DNA from: Sphingomonas aurantiaca
Lineage (GTDB): Bacteria; Pseudomonadota; Alphaproteobacteria; Sphingomonadales; Sphingomonadaceae
DNA length: 64,000 nt
Direction: 5' to 3'
Assembly: GCF_003050705.1 (NCBI RefSeq)
Contig: NZ_QAOG01000005.1
Coordinates: forward strand, 186,001 to 250,000
Below the pieces are notes generated by a model. That model was not told the origin of the DNA. It saw nothing but the letters and a program-made list of their open reading frames with translations, and ran no database searches. How positions within the stretch are numbered: the first letter of the stretch is position 1; each line of letters starts with the position of its first letter. Positions 1 through 9,291 of this stretch are shown piece after piece. Both the position numbers and the translations under genes were made by a program.

Positions 1-2004
1 CTTGCTCGTCACGCCTTCGGGCCACTGGCTTTCGGGCTTGGGGATGACATAGGTGTCGGACGCGTTGGGCGGCATTGGATCGGTGCCGAGATCGGCATTG
101 CCGTTCTTCGAGAAGACGAGCGCCACCTCCGGCAGCGATTTCAGCGCATCCTCGATCCTGAGCTGCATCTGCGTCGACTGGTCGATCGAGGCGGACGGCA
201 CGCGGAAGTTGGTGACGGTGATGTCCTTCTCGTCGAGCTGCGGCATGAACTCCTCGCCGAGCATCCCGAACAGCAGCACCGCCGCGGCAAATACGCCGAC
301 GCCGCCCAGCACGAACGGCAACGGCCGCGCGACCGCCTTTTCGAGCAGCGGCGCATAGCGCGCCTTGAACCAGCGGATCGGTTTGACCTCGGTTTCGCTG
401 ACCTTGCCCGTCACCAGCAGCGCGATCATCGCCGGCACGAACGTCAGCGACAGCACGAACGCCGACGCCAGCGCGACCATCAGCGTGATCGCCATCGGCG
501 CGAACGTCTTGCCCTCGACGCCCTGGAAGGTGAGCAGCGGCACGAACACGAGGAAGATGATCGCCTGGCCGTAGACGGTGGGCTTCACCATCTCCTGCGC
601 GGCAAGCGTCGTCTCGGCCATCCGTTCGGACCGGGTGAGCAGCCGCCCCTCATGCTCCTGCCGTTCGGCGAGACGGCGCAGCGCGTTCTCGACGATGATC
701 ACCGCGCCATCGACGATCAGCCCGAAATCGAGCGCGCCCAGACTCATCAGGTTGCCCGACACGCCGAGGCCGTTCATCCCCGCCGCGGTCATCAGCATCG
801 TGATCGGGATGACCGCCGCGGTGATCAGCGCCGCACGGACGTTGCCGAGCAGCAGGAACAGGATGACGATGACGAGCAGCGCGCCCTCGATCAGGTTCTT
901 CTCGACCGTCGCGATCGTCGCGTTGACCAGCTTCGATCGGTTATAGACCGGCTGCGCGGTGACGTCGGGCGGCAGGACGCGGTTGATCGCGACCAGCTTG
1001 TCCGCGACGCGCGTCGCGACGACGCGGCTGTTCTCGCCGGTCAGCATCAGGATCGTCGAGATGACCGCTTCGGAGCCCATCAGGCTGCCAGAGCCCGTGC
1101 GCACCGCGCCGCCGATCACGACCTGCCCGACGTCGCGCACGCGCACCGGATTGCCGCCGCGCGTCGCGACCACCGCATCCTCGATATCCGCGACCGACTT
1201 CAGCCGCGCATCGGCACGCACCAGGAAGCTCTCGCCCGCGCGGCGCACATAGTTCGACCCCGCCGACAGGTTCGCGCGTTCGAGCGCGTCGGCGAGGGCG
1301 GTGACCGACAGGCCATAGGTCGACAGCGCGTTGAGGTTCGGCTCGACGACATATTGCTTCACATAGCCGCCGTTCGAATCGACGCCGGCGACACCGCCCA
1401 CGCCGCGCATCTGCGGCCGGATGATCCAGTCCTGCACGGTGCGCAGATACGCCGCCTTTTCGAGCTTGGTGGTCAGTCGCTCGCCCTCGGGCGTCAGATA
1501 GGCGCCATCGGGCTGCCAGCCGGGTTTGCCCGCGCGGTGTTCGTCTCCCTTGCCGTCGGGATGGTTGAACGCGACCGAATACATGAAGATCTCGCCGAGC
1601 CCGGTGGCGAGCGGGCTGAGCCGCGGCTGGATGTTCGCGGGCAGGCTGTCGCGCGCCTGCGTGAGCCGCTCGGTCACCTGCGCGCGCGCGAAATAGATGT
1701 CGGTCGCGTCGGTGAAGACCGCGGTGATCTGGCTGAAGCCGTTGCGGCTGATCGAGCGTGTCATCTCGAGCCCGGGTATCCCCGCCAGCGCGGTTTCGAC
1801 CGGAAACGTGACCTGCTTTTCGATGTCGACCGGACCCAATGTGGGCGCGAACGTGCTGATCTGGACCTGCCGGTTGGTGACGTCGGGCACCGCGTCGATC
1901 GGCAATTTGGTGATCTGCCACCCACCGAACGCGATGACGAGCAGCGTCAGGAACGCGACGAGCCATCGCCCGCGTACCGACAGGCTGAGGATGCGCGCGA
2001 TCAT
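1..2004 (-). CDS. czcA: CzcA-type heavy-metal efflux RND pump, 3' end outside window
   Basis: Inner-membrane proton-driven RND pump that exports divalent metal ions with CzcB and CzcC. The frame is open for 668 codons from ATG 2004 to the window edge, so the C-terminal third or so is missing. It starts MIARILSLSVRGRW followed by TM1, then the periplasmic porter region. In TM4 the motif DFGLIVDGAVIIVEN begins near residue 426. The DFG and VDGA signature is that of HME1-type pumps (Zn/Co/Ni/Cd), not the AIG/VDAA type of Cu/Ag CusA pumps. An insertion near residues 165-195 with GKGDEHRAGKPGW is common in alphaproteobacterial homologues (from memory). The start codon overlaps the czcB stop by four bases (ATGA), implying translational coupling. 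Exact metal specificity is not shown by sequence. Confidence 0.95.
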   Translation of the reverse strand, partial: MIARILSLSVRGRWLVAFLTLLVIAFGGWQITKLPIDAVPDVTNRQVQISTFAPTLGPVDIEKQVTFPVETALAGIPGLEMTRSISRNGFSQITAVFTDATDIYFARAQVTERLTQARDSLPANIQPRLSPLATGLGEIFMYSVAFNHPDGKGDEHRAGKPGWQPDGAYLTPEGERLTTKLEKAAYLRTVQDWIIRPQMRGVGGVAGVDSNGGYVKQYVVEPNLNALSTYGLSVTALADALERANLSAGSNYVRRAGESFLVRADARLKSVADIEDAVVATRGGNPVRVRDVGQVVIGGAVRTGSGSLMGSEAVISTILMLTGENSRVVATRVADKLVAINRVLPPDVTAQPVYNRSKLVNATIATVEKNLIEGALLVIVILFLLLGNVRAALITAAVIPITMLMTAAGMNGLGVSGNLMSLGALDFGLIVDGAVIIVENALRRLAERQEHEGRLLTRSERMAETTLAAQEMVKPTVYGQAIIFLVFVPLLTFQGVEGKTFAPMAITLMVALASAFVLSLTFVPAMIALLVTGKVSETEVKPIRWFKARYAPLLEKAVARPLPFVLGGVGVFAAAVLLFGMLGEEFMPQLDEKDITVTNFRVPSASIDQSTQMQLRIEDALKSLPEVALVFSKNGNADLGTDPMPPNASDTYVIPKPESQWPEGVTSK

Positions 2005-3158
2005 TCCTCGCCCCCCGCGTTCTTGCCGAGTTCGGCTTTCAGCAGGAATGCGTTGGCGGTCGCGATCGGCGTGCCCGCCGCGAGCCCGGAGACGATCGCG
2101 ACGAGGCCGCCGCTGCGCGCGCCGACCTGCACCGTCCGCGCCTTGAAGCCGGTCGGGGTCCTGACGAACACCACCGTCCGGTTGCCGATCGTCTGCACCG
2201 CATCCTGCGGCACCATCACGCCACCGCGGACCGCGCCGCCGCTCGCGAAGATTCGCGCCTGGACGAGCTGTCCGGGCACCAGCGTCGATCCGCCCGCGCT
2301 GGGGACGATGACGACGGTGGCGGACCGCGTTACCGGATCGACCACGCCGGTGTCCGAGCGGACCCGCCCGGCGATCATCCGCCCGTCATTGGTGGTGAGT
2401 TCCGCCCGGTCGCCCGCGCGCACGCGGCTCGCATCGGCGGGGGGGACGTTGGCGGTGATCTGCAGACGGCGCGGATCGGCGACGCGGAACAGCTCGGTCT
2501 CGGCCGCGACATATTGGCCGAGGCTCGCGGGTGCGGCGGTGATCCGGCCCCCGATCGCGCTGACCACCGCGACCGACCGGCCATCGGCGGTGATGCGGGC
2601 CGCCCCCGCCGCCGCGCTCGCCCGCTGCGAATCCGCCTGTGCGACCGCCAGATTGGCCTGCGCGGACTCATAGTCGGCGCGCGGGCTGACGCCTTGTGCG
2701 AGCAACGACCGTTCGCGCGCCAGCTGACGCCCGGCGAGCGTCACGCGCGCCGCGGCGGCGCTGCGATCGGCGGCGATCGACGAGGCTTCGCGGCTTTCGA
2801 CCAGCGCGATCGTCTCGCCCGCGCGGACCGGATCGCCGATCCGCTTGAGGATCCGAGTGATCGTGCCCCCCGCGCGCGCGGTGAGCACCGCCTCGGCATC
2901 GGGCGTCGCCGCGACAGTGGCTGAGGCGGGGATTGCGGCATCGAGTGCGCCCGACGCCGCAGGCGCGACACCGATCTCCGAGATGCGGATGGCCTCAGCG
3001 GAGAGCGGCACGGCGTCATCGGGCGCCGGTGCGGCTTCAGTCGGGGCGGTAACGACGGGCGCAGCGCTCGGCGCAGTTAGGCGCGCGATGCCGAACCCGA
3101 GCCCAGCGGCGGCGATCAGCGCGACGGCGGTGCCGGCATATAAACGGTTCTTGGTCAT
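2001..3158 (-). CDS. czcB: CzcB-type RND periplasmic adaptor
   Basis: Membrane-fusion protein of 385 residues that bridges the CzcA pump and the CzcC outer-membrane channel. An N-terminal membrane anchor or signal covers residues 5-28 (LYAGTAVALIAAAGLGFGIA). It is followed by an Ala/Pro-rich linker, a lipoyl/barrel-sandwich half near 85-120 (RAGGTITRILKRIGDPVRAG), a coiled hairpin, and beta-barrel and membrane-proximal domains. It overlaps czcC and czcA by four bases on either side, so the three genes form one tight operon. There is no His-rich N-terminal metal-binding extension as found in some CzcB proteins. A G7 run lies at 2439-2445 within the gene, in frame. Confidence 0.92.
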   Translation of the reverse strand: MTKNRLYAGTAVALIAAAGLGFGIARLTAPSAAPVVTAPTEAAPAPDDAVPLSAEAIRISEIGVAPAASGALDAAIPASATVAATPDAEAVLTARAGGTITRILKRIGDPVRAGETIALVESREASSIAADRSAAAARVTLAGRQLARERSLLAQGVSPRADYESAQANLAVAQADSQRASAAAGAARITADGRSVAVVSAIGGRITAAPASLGQYVAAETELFRVADPRRLQITANVPPADASRVRAGDRAELTTNDGRMIAGRVRSDTGVVDPVTRSATVVIVPSAGGSTLVPGQLVQARIFASGGAVRGGVMVPQDAVQTIGNRTVVFVRTPTGFKARTVQVGARSGGLVAIVSGLAAGTPIATANAFLLKAELGKNAGGEE

Positions 3159-4429
3159 GGGAGCATGTCTCCGGTGATGGTGCGGCCCGACAGGCGGGCA
3201 AAGCCGGCGCGGGCGTCTAGGCGGGCGGCGGCGGCGTCGAGGATGACGCCGCGCGCCACGCCCAGCCCGTGGCGGGCGGCGAGCAGTTCGATCAGCGGCG
3301 ATTTGCCCGCTTCATAGGCGATCCGGGCGAGCCGATACGTCTCCTCCGCGGTCGCCAGACCGTGCTCGGCGGCGGCGGCGCGCAGGTCGGCGGACTCGAT
3401 CAGCGCCTGCGCCGAACTGGCCGCCGCGCGCGCTTCCAGCCTGACGACCGCCGCGCGCGCCTCGGCCCCGCGCAATTCGGCTTCGGCGGCGGCGATGTTG
3501 CCGCGGTTGCGATCGAAGATGGCGAGCGGCAACGAAACGCCCGCGATCAGCGCGGTCGCATTGTCCGCCTCGAGCCGCCGGACGCCGACCTGCGCGGTTA
3601 TGTCCGGGATTGCCCGCTTGCGCTCGACGACGATCCGCCGTTCGACTGCATCGCGTTCGGCCTGCGCCGCGCGCACCACCACGCTAGCAAGCGGATCGAT
3701 CGGGCCGGTCGCAGGTCGTGCCGCCAGCCGATCGAGCAGCGATTCCGAGAGGCTCGTATAGGGTGTCTCGACACCCGCGAGCGCAGACAGCTCCGCAAAC
3801 GCGACGGTGCGCCCTGCTCTCGCCGCCTCCAGCGCGGATTGCAGCGTATTCAGCTCGGTCTCGGCCTGAAGCTCGCGCAGCCGCGCCTCCTTGCCCGCAC
3901 CGACCAGCGCGCGCGCGACCTTCAGGTCGGCAGTGGCCTCCTCGACCTCGTCCTGGGCGAGCGCGATCCGGCGATCGGCGATCTCCGCCCCGGCATAGGC
4001 GCGCGCCAACTCGTATGCATAGGCGACGCGTCCCTCGGCACCGCGGGCGCGCGCCACGGCGATCCCCGCGCGGCCGGCTTCGATCCGTGAGGCACGCTTG
4101 CCGCCCAGTTCGAACGGGTGGTTATATTGCAGCGTCGTTTCGGTCCGTCCGAACCCGCCATAAGGCGACGAGCCCCCGAAATTCTCGCCATAGACGCTGA
4201 TCGTCGGGTTGGGCCGTGCGCGCGCCTGGTCTGCCAGCCCCTCGGCCTGCGCCACGCCCGCATCGAGGATCGCGACGCGCGGCGACGCTTCGGTCTGCCG
4301 CAACAGCGCGGCGAAGGAGGGCGCCGGATCCGCCGCTGCGATCCCTGCCCCCGTAACGCCCACGACGCTTAGCGCCGCCAACGCACCGGCACGCGCACGC
4401 AGGCGCCACCGGCCAATATTGCCGTTCAT
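3155..4429 (-). CDS. czcC: CzcC-type outer-membrane efflux channel (TolC family)
   Basis: TolC-like outer-membrane factor, 424 residues from the chosen start, with two OEP repeats of long helices rich in Ala, Arg and Glu. The start at ATG 4429 (MNGNIGRWRLRARAG) gives a normal signal peptide ending near AGIAAADP. A longer reading from 4477 adds 16 charged residues before it and is less likely. The body has the usual features of the family: NPTISVYGENFGG near the start of the mature protein and GVSLPLAIFDRNRG in the second repeat. It is the first structural gene of the czcCBA operon and its stop overlaps the czcB start by four bases. Confidence 0.92.
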   Translation of the reverse strand: MNGNIGRWRLRARAGALAALSVVGVTGAGIAAADPAPSFAALLRQTEASPRVAILDAGVAQAEGLADQARARPNPTISVYGENFGGSSPYGGFGRTETTLQYNHPFELGGKRASRIEAGRAGIAVARARGAEGRVAYAYELARAYAGAEIADRRIALAQDEVEEATADLKVARALVGAGKEARLRELQAETELNTLQSALEAARAGRTVAFAELSALAGVETPYTSLSESLLDRLAARPATGPIDPLASVVVRAAQAERDAVERRIVVERKRAIPDITAQVGVRRLEADNATALIAGVSLPLAIFDRNRGNIAAAEAELRGAEARAAVVRLEARAAASSAQALIESADLRAAAAEHGLATAEETYRLARIAYEAGKSPLIELLAARHGLGVARGVILDAAAARLDARAGFARLSGRTITGDMLP

Positions 4430-4486
4430 TTCTGTAATCCTGCACGAGTGAACCATGATCGCGCGCCGCATCGGCACGCGTGAGGG

Positions 4487-4831
4487 TCAGGCTCGTGGCG
4501 GTCTCAGCAGCGATGTCGGTCCGGTTCCCGCCCGGTCGACGCTCTCCCGTGTCGGCCATGCGGGCGCGACCTCGGCCAACGCAAACGATGGCGCCACGTC
4601 CGCGGGCACCGCGAAGGCGTGCGCGACCGCATGCGCGGCGACATGCACGACATTGTCGTCATGATCATCCATCACGTCCGCGACATGAACATGGCTGACC
4701 GCAAGCGCCACATCGGGCACGTCGTCATGGAACGTCGCCGCATGCCACCCGCCAAGCGCAGTCATCCCCAGCACGGCGAGGAACGCCAGCAGAGTCGCCA
4801 GCACGGCGATCCGGGAACGGTGCAGGGTCAC
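4487..4831 (-). CDS. small His/Asp-rich exported protein upstream of czcCBA (CzcI/CopL-like)
   Basis: A 114-residue protein starting at GTG 4831. A hydrophobic segment at residues 8-28 looks like a signal peptide or membrane anchor. The following stretch is rich in His and Asp (HDDVPDVALAVSHVHVADV, then DDHDD), which suggests metal binding outside the cytoplasm. It is 57 bases upstream of czcC on the same strand and is probably co-transcribed. Small His-rich proteins in this position (CzcI, CopL-type) are known from metal-resistance operons, but no family signature allows a firm name. The GTG start has no strong ribosome site. Confidence 0.7.
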   Translation of the reverse strand: MTLHRSRIAVLATLLAFLAVLGMTALGGWHAATFHDDVPDVALAVSHVHVADVMDDHDDNVVHVAAHAVAHAFAVPADVAPSFALAEVAPAWPTRESVDRAGTGPTSLLRPPRA

Positions 4832-4934
4832 GCAACCAGCCTAAGCGACATGCGGCAGCGCAGCAAGGGCGACGAACCACGTGGCATTCCCCACGTCCGC
4901 CGGATCGATACGGCTGGCCAACGATTATCTCCCC

Positions 4935-6422
4935 ATGACCCACGAGACCACGCACAGCCTGGCATCGAGCGACGAAGCCAACGAGATCGAGCTCAAGCTG
5001 GAAATCGATCCCGTGTGGATCGACCGCCTTGCGGCCATGCCACCCCTGTCCGGCGTCACGCCCAAGATCGTCGACCAGCTATCGACCTATTTCGACACGC
5101 CGAAGCAGGATCTGCGCGCGGCGGGGTTTACGCTCCGGATTCGGACGGCGGGTGGCAGGCATGTCCAGACGATCAAGGCGGTCGGCAGCGCCGCGGCAGG
5201 CCTGTTTGCCCGTCCGGAATGGGAGCATGACGTGGCAGGATTAGAGCCCGAACTCGATCCCGGCTCGCCAATCTGCGCGATCGTCGCGCACGACAGGCTC
5301 GGGACGGTCAGGCCTGCGTTCACCGTGGCGATCAAGCGCCGGCAATGGATCTGCACCCGGGACGGCGGAACGGTCGAGATCGTCGCGGATACGGGATGCG
5401 TGACGGCAAGCGATCGCACGACGCCGGTCTCTGAGCTCGAGTTCGAGCTGAAAGGCGGGACACCGACCGCGATCTTCGCGCTCGCGCGTACGCTCGGCGA
5501 GCAGATCCCCGTCCGCCTCGGCGTCCTGACCAAGGGGGAGCGCGGCTATCGGTTGATCGCGGCGGCGACGCTCGGCGCGATCAAGGCCGAGCGCCTGGAG
5601 CTTGCGGCCGACACGACCACCGCCGAAGCCTTCACGCAGATCGTCGGAACATGCCTGCGGCACTTCCGTCTGAATGAAAATCTCCTACGGCGTGCGCCCG
5701 ATGCCGAGGCGCTGCATCAGACCCGCGTCGCGTTGCGACGACTGCGGTCTGCGCTCTCGCTGTTCAAACCCGTCGTCGCCGACGCCCGCTTCCCGCATAT
5801 CGCGAGCGAACTCAAATGGCTCGCGGCCTCGCTCGGCCCAGCGCGCGACATCGATGTGCTGCGCGATCGGCTCGGCGAGGGTTCGAACGCGGCGCTCACC
5901 GCGGCGCGCGACGATGCCTATGCGGCCGCTCTGGCCGCGCTGGATTCGCAGCGGACTCGCGATCTGATGATCAACCTGGTCGAATGGACCGCGCTGGGCG
6001 CATGGCGTTTGCAGCCCTTGGATCCAGCGATGGTGCAGGCCCCCGCGGCGCTCTTCGCCAGCGCCGCGATCGGCGGCCTCAACCGTCGGATAAAGCGCCG
6101 CGGCCAGGACTTCGACCAACTCGACGACGAGTCGCGTCACCAGATCCGGATCACCGCAAAGAAACTGCGCTACGCGACCGGCTTCTTTCAGAGCCTCTAC
6201 CCGCTCAAACGGTCGCGGCGGCGATTGAAGGCGTTTAAAAAGCGCCTCGAAGCATTGCAGGATCATCTAGGCCAGTTGAACGACTTGGCGGCGGCACCCG
6301 CTCTGATCGAGCGGTTTGGTCTGGAACCCGAGACGTCTCCCTCTTCGATCGAGAGGGAGACGCTGCTGTCCCATGCGGCCGAAGCGTATGAGGATCTGAC
6401 GCGTGCGAAGCGGTTCTGGTAA
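4935..6422 (+). CDS. CYTH and CHAD domain protein
   Basis: A 495-residue cytoplasmic protein. The N-terminal CYTH (triphosphate tunnel) domain, about residues 15-205, carries the diagnostic ExExK strand (EIELKLEID at 16-24) plus basic strands (TLRIRTAGGRHVQTIK, then AIKRRQW). The C-terminal CHAD domain, about 225-480, is helical and rich in conserved His/Arg (LHQTRVALRRLRSAL, and ESRHQIRITAKKLRYATGF). CYTH domains often hydrolyse inorganic triphosphate or related triphosphorylated molecules, and CHAD domains bind polyphosphate granules. The start at ATG 4935 was chosen because the CYTH motif normally begins 10-20 residues in. A start at 4881 would add 18 residues with no family support. It is divergent from the czc operon, with a 103-base gap. 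Confidence 0.93.
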   Translation: MTHETTHSLASSDEANEIELKLEIDPVWIDRLAAMPPLSGVTPKIVDQLSTYFDTPKQDLRAAGFTLRIRTAGGRHVQTIKAVGSAAAGLFARPEWEHDVAGLEPELDPGSPICAIVAHDRLGTVRPAFTVAIKRRQWICTRDGGTVEIVADTGCVTASDRTTPVSELEFELKGGTPTAIFALARTLGEQIPVRLGVLTKGERGYRLIAAATLGAIKAERLELAADTTTAEAFTQIVGTCLRHFRLNENLLRRAPDAEALHQTRVALRRLRSALSLFKPVVADARFPHIASELKWLAASLGPARDIDVLRDRLGEGSNAALTAARDDAYAAALAALDSQRTRDLMINLVEWTALGAWRLQPLDPAMVQAPAALFASAAIGGLNRRIKRRGQDFDQLDDESRHQIRITAKKLRYATGFFQSLYPLKRSRRRLKAFKKRLEALQDHLGQLNDLAAAPALIERFGLEPETSPSSIERETLLSHAAEAYEDLTRAKRFW

Positions 6423-6528
6423 GGCCCGGAAGCCGCGCCCTGCCTGGCCACCTTCCAGACGATCGCGCCTGTCATGCCCATGCCATCAAACACCGCTAAA
6501 GCGGACATCTCGATTGAAAGGGTGTTCG

Positions 6529-6753
6529 ATGTTCAGTGCCAGCCCCCTTGTACCCGACCAGATCGTCGATTGCGTGTCGACGGGACGGCTCCCGACAACC
6601 GCAGACCTCGATAGCGTCGCTGCACGCATGTGGCGCGAGGGAGCGGCGGATCGCTCGGCATTTTCCTGGGGCCAGCTCTCACCTACCGCGACCGATCGCA
6701 TCGTCGCGCTGCGATCCGCAGTCCTTGCGCTCCAGGGCAGCGGCATGCGCTGA
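6529..6753 (+). CDS. small hypothetical protein, 74 aa
   Basis: Starts at ATG 6529 with a good ribosome site (GAAAGGG at 6516-6522). The sequence begins MFSASPLVPDQIVDCVSTGR and is a mixed helical, soluble polypeptide with no membrane segment, no Cys pairs and no family that I recognise. A longer frame from 6403 overlaps the CHAD gene and reads as low-complexity Arg/Pro/Ser, so it is rejected as the start. It lies tail to tail with the chemotaxis receptor gene. It is supported by ribosome site and codon bias only. Confidence 0.55.
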   Translation: MFSASPLVPDQIVDCVSTGRLPTTADLDSVAARMWREGAADRSAFSWGQLSPTATDRIVALRSAVLALQGSGMR

Positions 6754-6776
6754 ACCGCGTCCGGGCGTCGCGCGCC

Positions 6777-8525
6777 CTATGCGACGTGCAGTTGACCGAA
6801 GAAGCGCGACAGGGCGCCATCGATCGAGGATGCACCATCCTCGACGCGCTGTGAATCGGTCCTGACGCGCGACGCCATGCCCGCGGTATTCCTGGTCGCG
6901 ACCGACACGTCGCTCACCAGACGCCCGATCAGGTCGAGGTCGGTCGCGGTACCATCGACATTGTGGCTGATGACCTGCCCGCTCTGCGCCTGTTCGCCGA
7001 TGCTCGAGGCGAGATCATCGGTGCCGCGCGCCATGTCCTCGACCATCTCGCGAATGTCGAGCAGACCCGTACAGGCCGCCTCGGTCCCGCGTTGCATGTC
7101 GGCGATCTGCCGGGCGATTTCCCCCGTAGCGTCCGCGGTCTGCGTCGCCAGCATCTTCACTTCGTCCGCGACCACGGCGAACCCCCTGCCCACCTCGCCG
7201 ACGCGGGCAGCCTCGATCGCGGCGTTCAACGCGAGCAGCTTGGTCCGCGCCGCGATGCTGCTGATCAGTCCGACGATCGCACCGATCGCGCGAGCGTCGT
7301 CCTGGACGTTCGTCATGTCCTGCGCCAGCCGTACCGCGCGGTCCGCCGCCTGCGCGCTGAGGTCGGCGGACAGGCGCGTGCCCTGGCTGGACTGGCCGAT
7401 CGCGCCCATGAACTGAGTCGTCGCGGCCGCGATGTCGGTCGCACCATCGATCGCGCGCCGTACGGCCACGCCGACGCTACCCAGTTCGCGCGTCGCGCCT
7501 TTCGAATGATCTTCCAGTTCACCCGAGGTCGTCGATAGCTGGCTGGCCGCGCTGCGAAGCCCGGCAAGGACATCCGCGACCTCGTCCTCAAGCGTGGTCG
7601 CCGCCTGCCGGACGATCCGATCGCGTTCGGCCTCGGCAGCCTGGTTTGCGCGCCGCGCGGTCTCGATATTCCGCTCGCGCTGGACTTCGGCCAGCCGCTG
7701 CCGGCCGTTTTCGGCCTCCAGCCGCCCGCGCTCGGCGACCGAGGTGCGAAAGACCTCGATCGCGCGCGACATCCGGCCGATCTCGTCACGCCGCTCTCCA
7801 TGCGGCGTGCGGCCCTCGGCATTCCCGGCCGCGATCACCGCCATCGTCCGCTCGATATCGAGCAACGGCCGGACGATCGTCCGCTGCACGATCAGCACCG
7901 TGCCATAAGCGGCGAGCGAGAACAGGATGATGCTGGCCGCGATGCTGATCGTGACCTCCTCCTGCTCGAGCGCGTGCGCGTTGCGGAACAGATGGTCGAC
8001 CTTGGCTTCCTGCCCGGCGATCAGCGCATCGGCGATCGTCGAGGCCCTGCGCTCGTTGGGACGAACCTCGCTGCGAAAGACGCTCCAGGCCCGATCCTGG
8101 CTACCCCGATTGGCGGCATCGGCAACCGTTGCAAGCTGGCGCAGGACGGTCATCTGGCTGCGGATATAGCCGCTGTCCCTGGTCAGCCCGGCGGCGCGGT
8201 GCCGTACCAGCCCAGCGATTTGCGCGCGCATCTGGAGCGACCGCTGCGAGAATTTCGCGTGGATAATCGCCAGTTCACGCGGATCGCGTTCGAGCAGCAG
8301 GTTGAGCGCGTCCCGCTGCAACGACCGGCTCAGTGAGCGCAGTTCGATCAAGTGAATCCGCACGATCTGCCCGTCGTTCGCCGCATCACGTGCCGTCTGG
8401 ACCCGGCTGCGCGTACCAAGCCCGATAAGGCCGAGAATACAGACCAGCGCGAGCATGATGGCGACGGGCACCATCAGCCGTGCCATCATGCTGTGGGACC
8501 AGATCCTGAACGTTCGATATGTCAT
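6777..8525 (-). CDS. methyl-accepting chemotaxis protein
   Basis: A 582-residue transmembrane chemoreceptor. TM1 is at residues 15-36, a periplasmic four-helix-type sensor domain at about 37-195, and TM2 at about 197-218 ([21 protein letters not shown]). A HAMP domain ([17 protein letters not shown]) and a long coiled coil follow. The kinase-control hairpin tip is conserved ([19 protein letters not shown], then [15 protein letters not shown]), with ARTK replacing the usual AEQTN. Expected to signal to CheA/CheW elsewhere in the genome, since no che genes are in the window. Its ligand is unknown. It is single and is convergent with the 74-residue gene. Confidence 0.95.
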   Translation of the reverse strand: MTYRTFRIWSHSMMARLMVPVAIMLALVCILGLIGLGTRSRVQTARDAANDGQIVRIHLIELRSLSRSLQRDALNLLLERDPRELAIIHAKFSQRSLQMRAQIAGLVRHRAAGLTRDSGYIRSQMTVLRQLATVADAANRGSQDRAWSVFRSEVRPNERRASTIADALIAGQEAKVDHLFRNAHALEQEEVTISIAASIILFSLAAYGTVLIVQRTIVRPLLDIERTMAVIAAGNAEGRTPHGERRDEIGRMSRAIEVFRTSVAERGRLEAENGRQRLAEVQRERNIETARRANQAAEAERDRIVRQAATTLEDEVADVLAGLRSAASQLSTTSGELEDHSKGATRELGSVGVAVRRAIDGATDIAAATTQFMGAIGQSSQGTRLSADLSAQAADRAVRLAQDMTNVQDDARAIGAIVGLISSIAARTKLLALNAAIEAARVGEVGRGFAVVADEVKMLATQTADATGEIARQIADMQRGTEAACTGLLDIREMVEDMARGTDDLASSIGEQAQSGQVISHNVDGTATDLDLIGRLVSDVSVATRNTAGMASRVRTDSQRVEDGASSIDGALSRFFGQLHVA

Positions 8526-8635
8526 GACCGGGCGCTACGGCGCGCATCTTAACCCTGTGTGACACGCCTTGACGATCTTTCGCGAACGCAGGCCGGGCTG
8601 GCCAACGCGCCGAAATGTTCGATTTAACCCCAAAC

Positions 8636-8662
8636 AACAACGCCGCCCGTGAGGGCAGCGCT
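8636..8662 (-). terminator. rho-independent terminator downstream of the tRNA stump
   Basis: Read on the minus strand, CGCTGCCC-TCAC-GGGCGGCG forms an 8-bp stem with one mismatch and is followed by a T-rich tract (TTGTTGTTT). It lies 16 bases beyond the CCA end of the tRNA-like stump at 8678-8695, where a tRNA terminator would be expected. Confidence 0.5.
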
Positions 8663-8677
8663 GTCGTGGTAAGGAAA

Positions 8678-8697
8678 TGGTTGCGGGGACAGGATGT
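8678..8697 (-). pseudogene. 3' stump of a tRNA-Met-like gene
   Basis: The minus strand reads ATCCTGTCCCCGCAACCA, which is the T-arm 3' half, the acceptor strand and an encoded CCA as found in alphaproteobacterial tRNA-Met genes (recalled, not searched). Just inside it, the T-loop segment expected between GGTC and ATCCTG is missing and the rest of the tRNA does not follow: there is no anticodon arm or matching 5' acceptor strand. It is therefore a fragment, such as is left at attachment sites or after tRNA gene disruption. Confidence 0.45.
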
Positions 8698-8802
8698 GAC
8701 CGCTGTAGAACTCGGTTCCGACTAATCGGCGGTACCATAGTGCGGCTGTGAGAGCGCCCAACTTTGAGCGCGGAGACCCATTCATAGACGCTCAGCACCC
8801 TT

Positions 8803-8930
8803 CTTGCGGTTTTTCAACTCCGGACACTCACTCATCGGTTCTCGATCACCCTGTAGCGGCACTGAAATGGCGAGCTTTGGGACGAAGCCGTCATTCGGGC
8901 AATCTGCCGGGAATGTCGGGTTTCGGATGA
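8803..8930 (+). repeat. dispersed intergenic repeat, diverged subtype (copy 1)
   Basis: The segment containing CAACTCCGGACACTCACTCA, ATCGGTTCTCGATCACCCT and, about 60 bases on, GGGACGAAGCCGTCATTC matches the copy at 45335-45440 (CTGACACTCATTCATCGG, then GGGACTTTACTGCCGTTC). The left part is also recognisable in the main family (CAACTTCAGACATTCGTTCA). It is the first copy met from the left; the 1-8.5 kb core block has none. Confidence 0.6.
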
Positions 8931-8975
8931 GCTGGCCGTTCGCGGGGCTTCCGAGATCTACTCGGCAACTAGCCA

Positions 8976-9000
8976 GCATGCACGGCATGCACGGCATGCG
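8976..9000 (+). repeat. 9-base tandem repeat, 2.8 units
   Basis: GCATGCACG is repeated directly twice and is followed by GCATGCG. It contains the SphI palindrome GCATGC in each unit. It is non-coding, with no function visible. Confidence 0.8.
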
Positions 9001-9291
9001 ACTCCGCGGGGATTGGATCTCACACCACAAAATAACGCCGCTGCTCCCCTAACGAAAAACCCCGCCTTCGAGGTTGTCGCGCACTTTCTCGATCCGACAG
9101 GGGATCTCGCACGATAGTGCGAACGTAGAGTACGTGCGCCGCCGCACACGCTGAAATTCTCCAAATTTCGCGGTGGGCTGCGTCGCCAATCATGTGTTTC
9201 CCGACAGTCCCGAGACGCTGCGACGACCTATTCCACCGTCATGACAAATATACCGTGCACGGACAGCAGATCGCAGGTTTCACCTGAACCC

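Larger units (their letters stand above)
8526..9291. other. 766-base non-coding gap at the edge of the accessory region
   Basis: No supportable gene. From left to right it holds: a hairpin with a T-rich tail and the stump of a tRNA-Met gene (8640-8695, minus); a diverged copy of the dispersed repeat (8803-8930); a 9-base tandem repeat (8976-9000); and a short palindrome TCGCAC-GATA-GTGCGA near 9107-9122. Short open frames here (for example 8748-8930 and 8782-9030) have no ribosome site and read as repeat sequence. Confidence 0.6.

Noticed and set aside
652..2673. 673-codon plus-strand frame opposite czcA/czcB
   Set aside because: Arg/Asp/His-rich, no domain, no ribosome site; it is the antisense of two well-supported genes in high-GC DNA.
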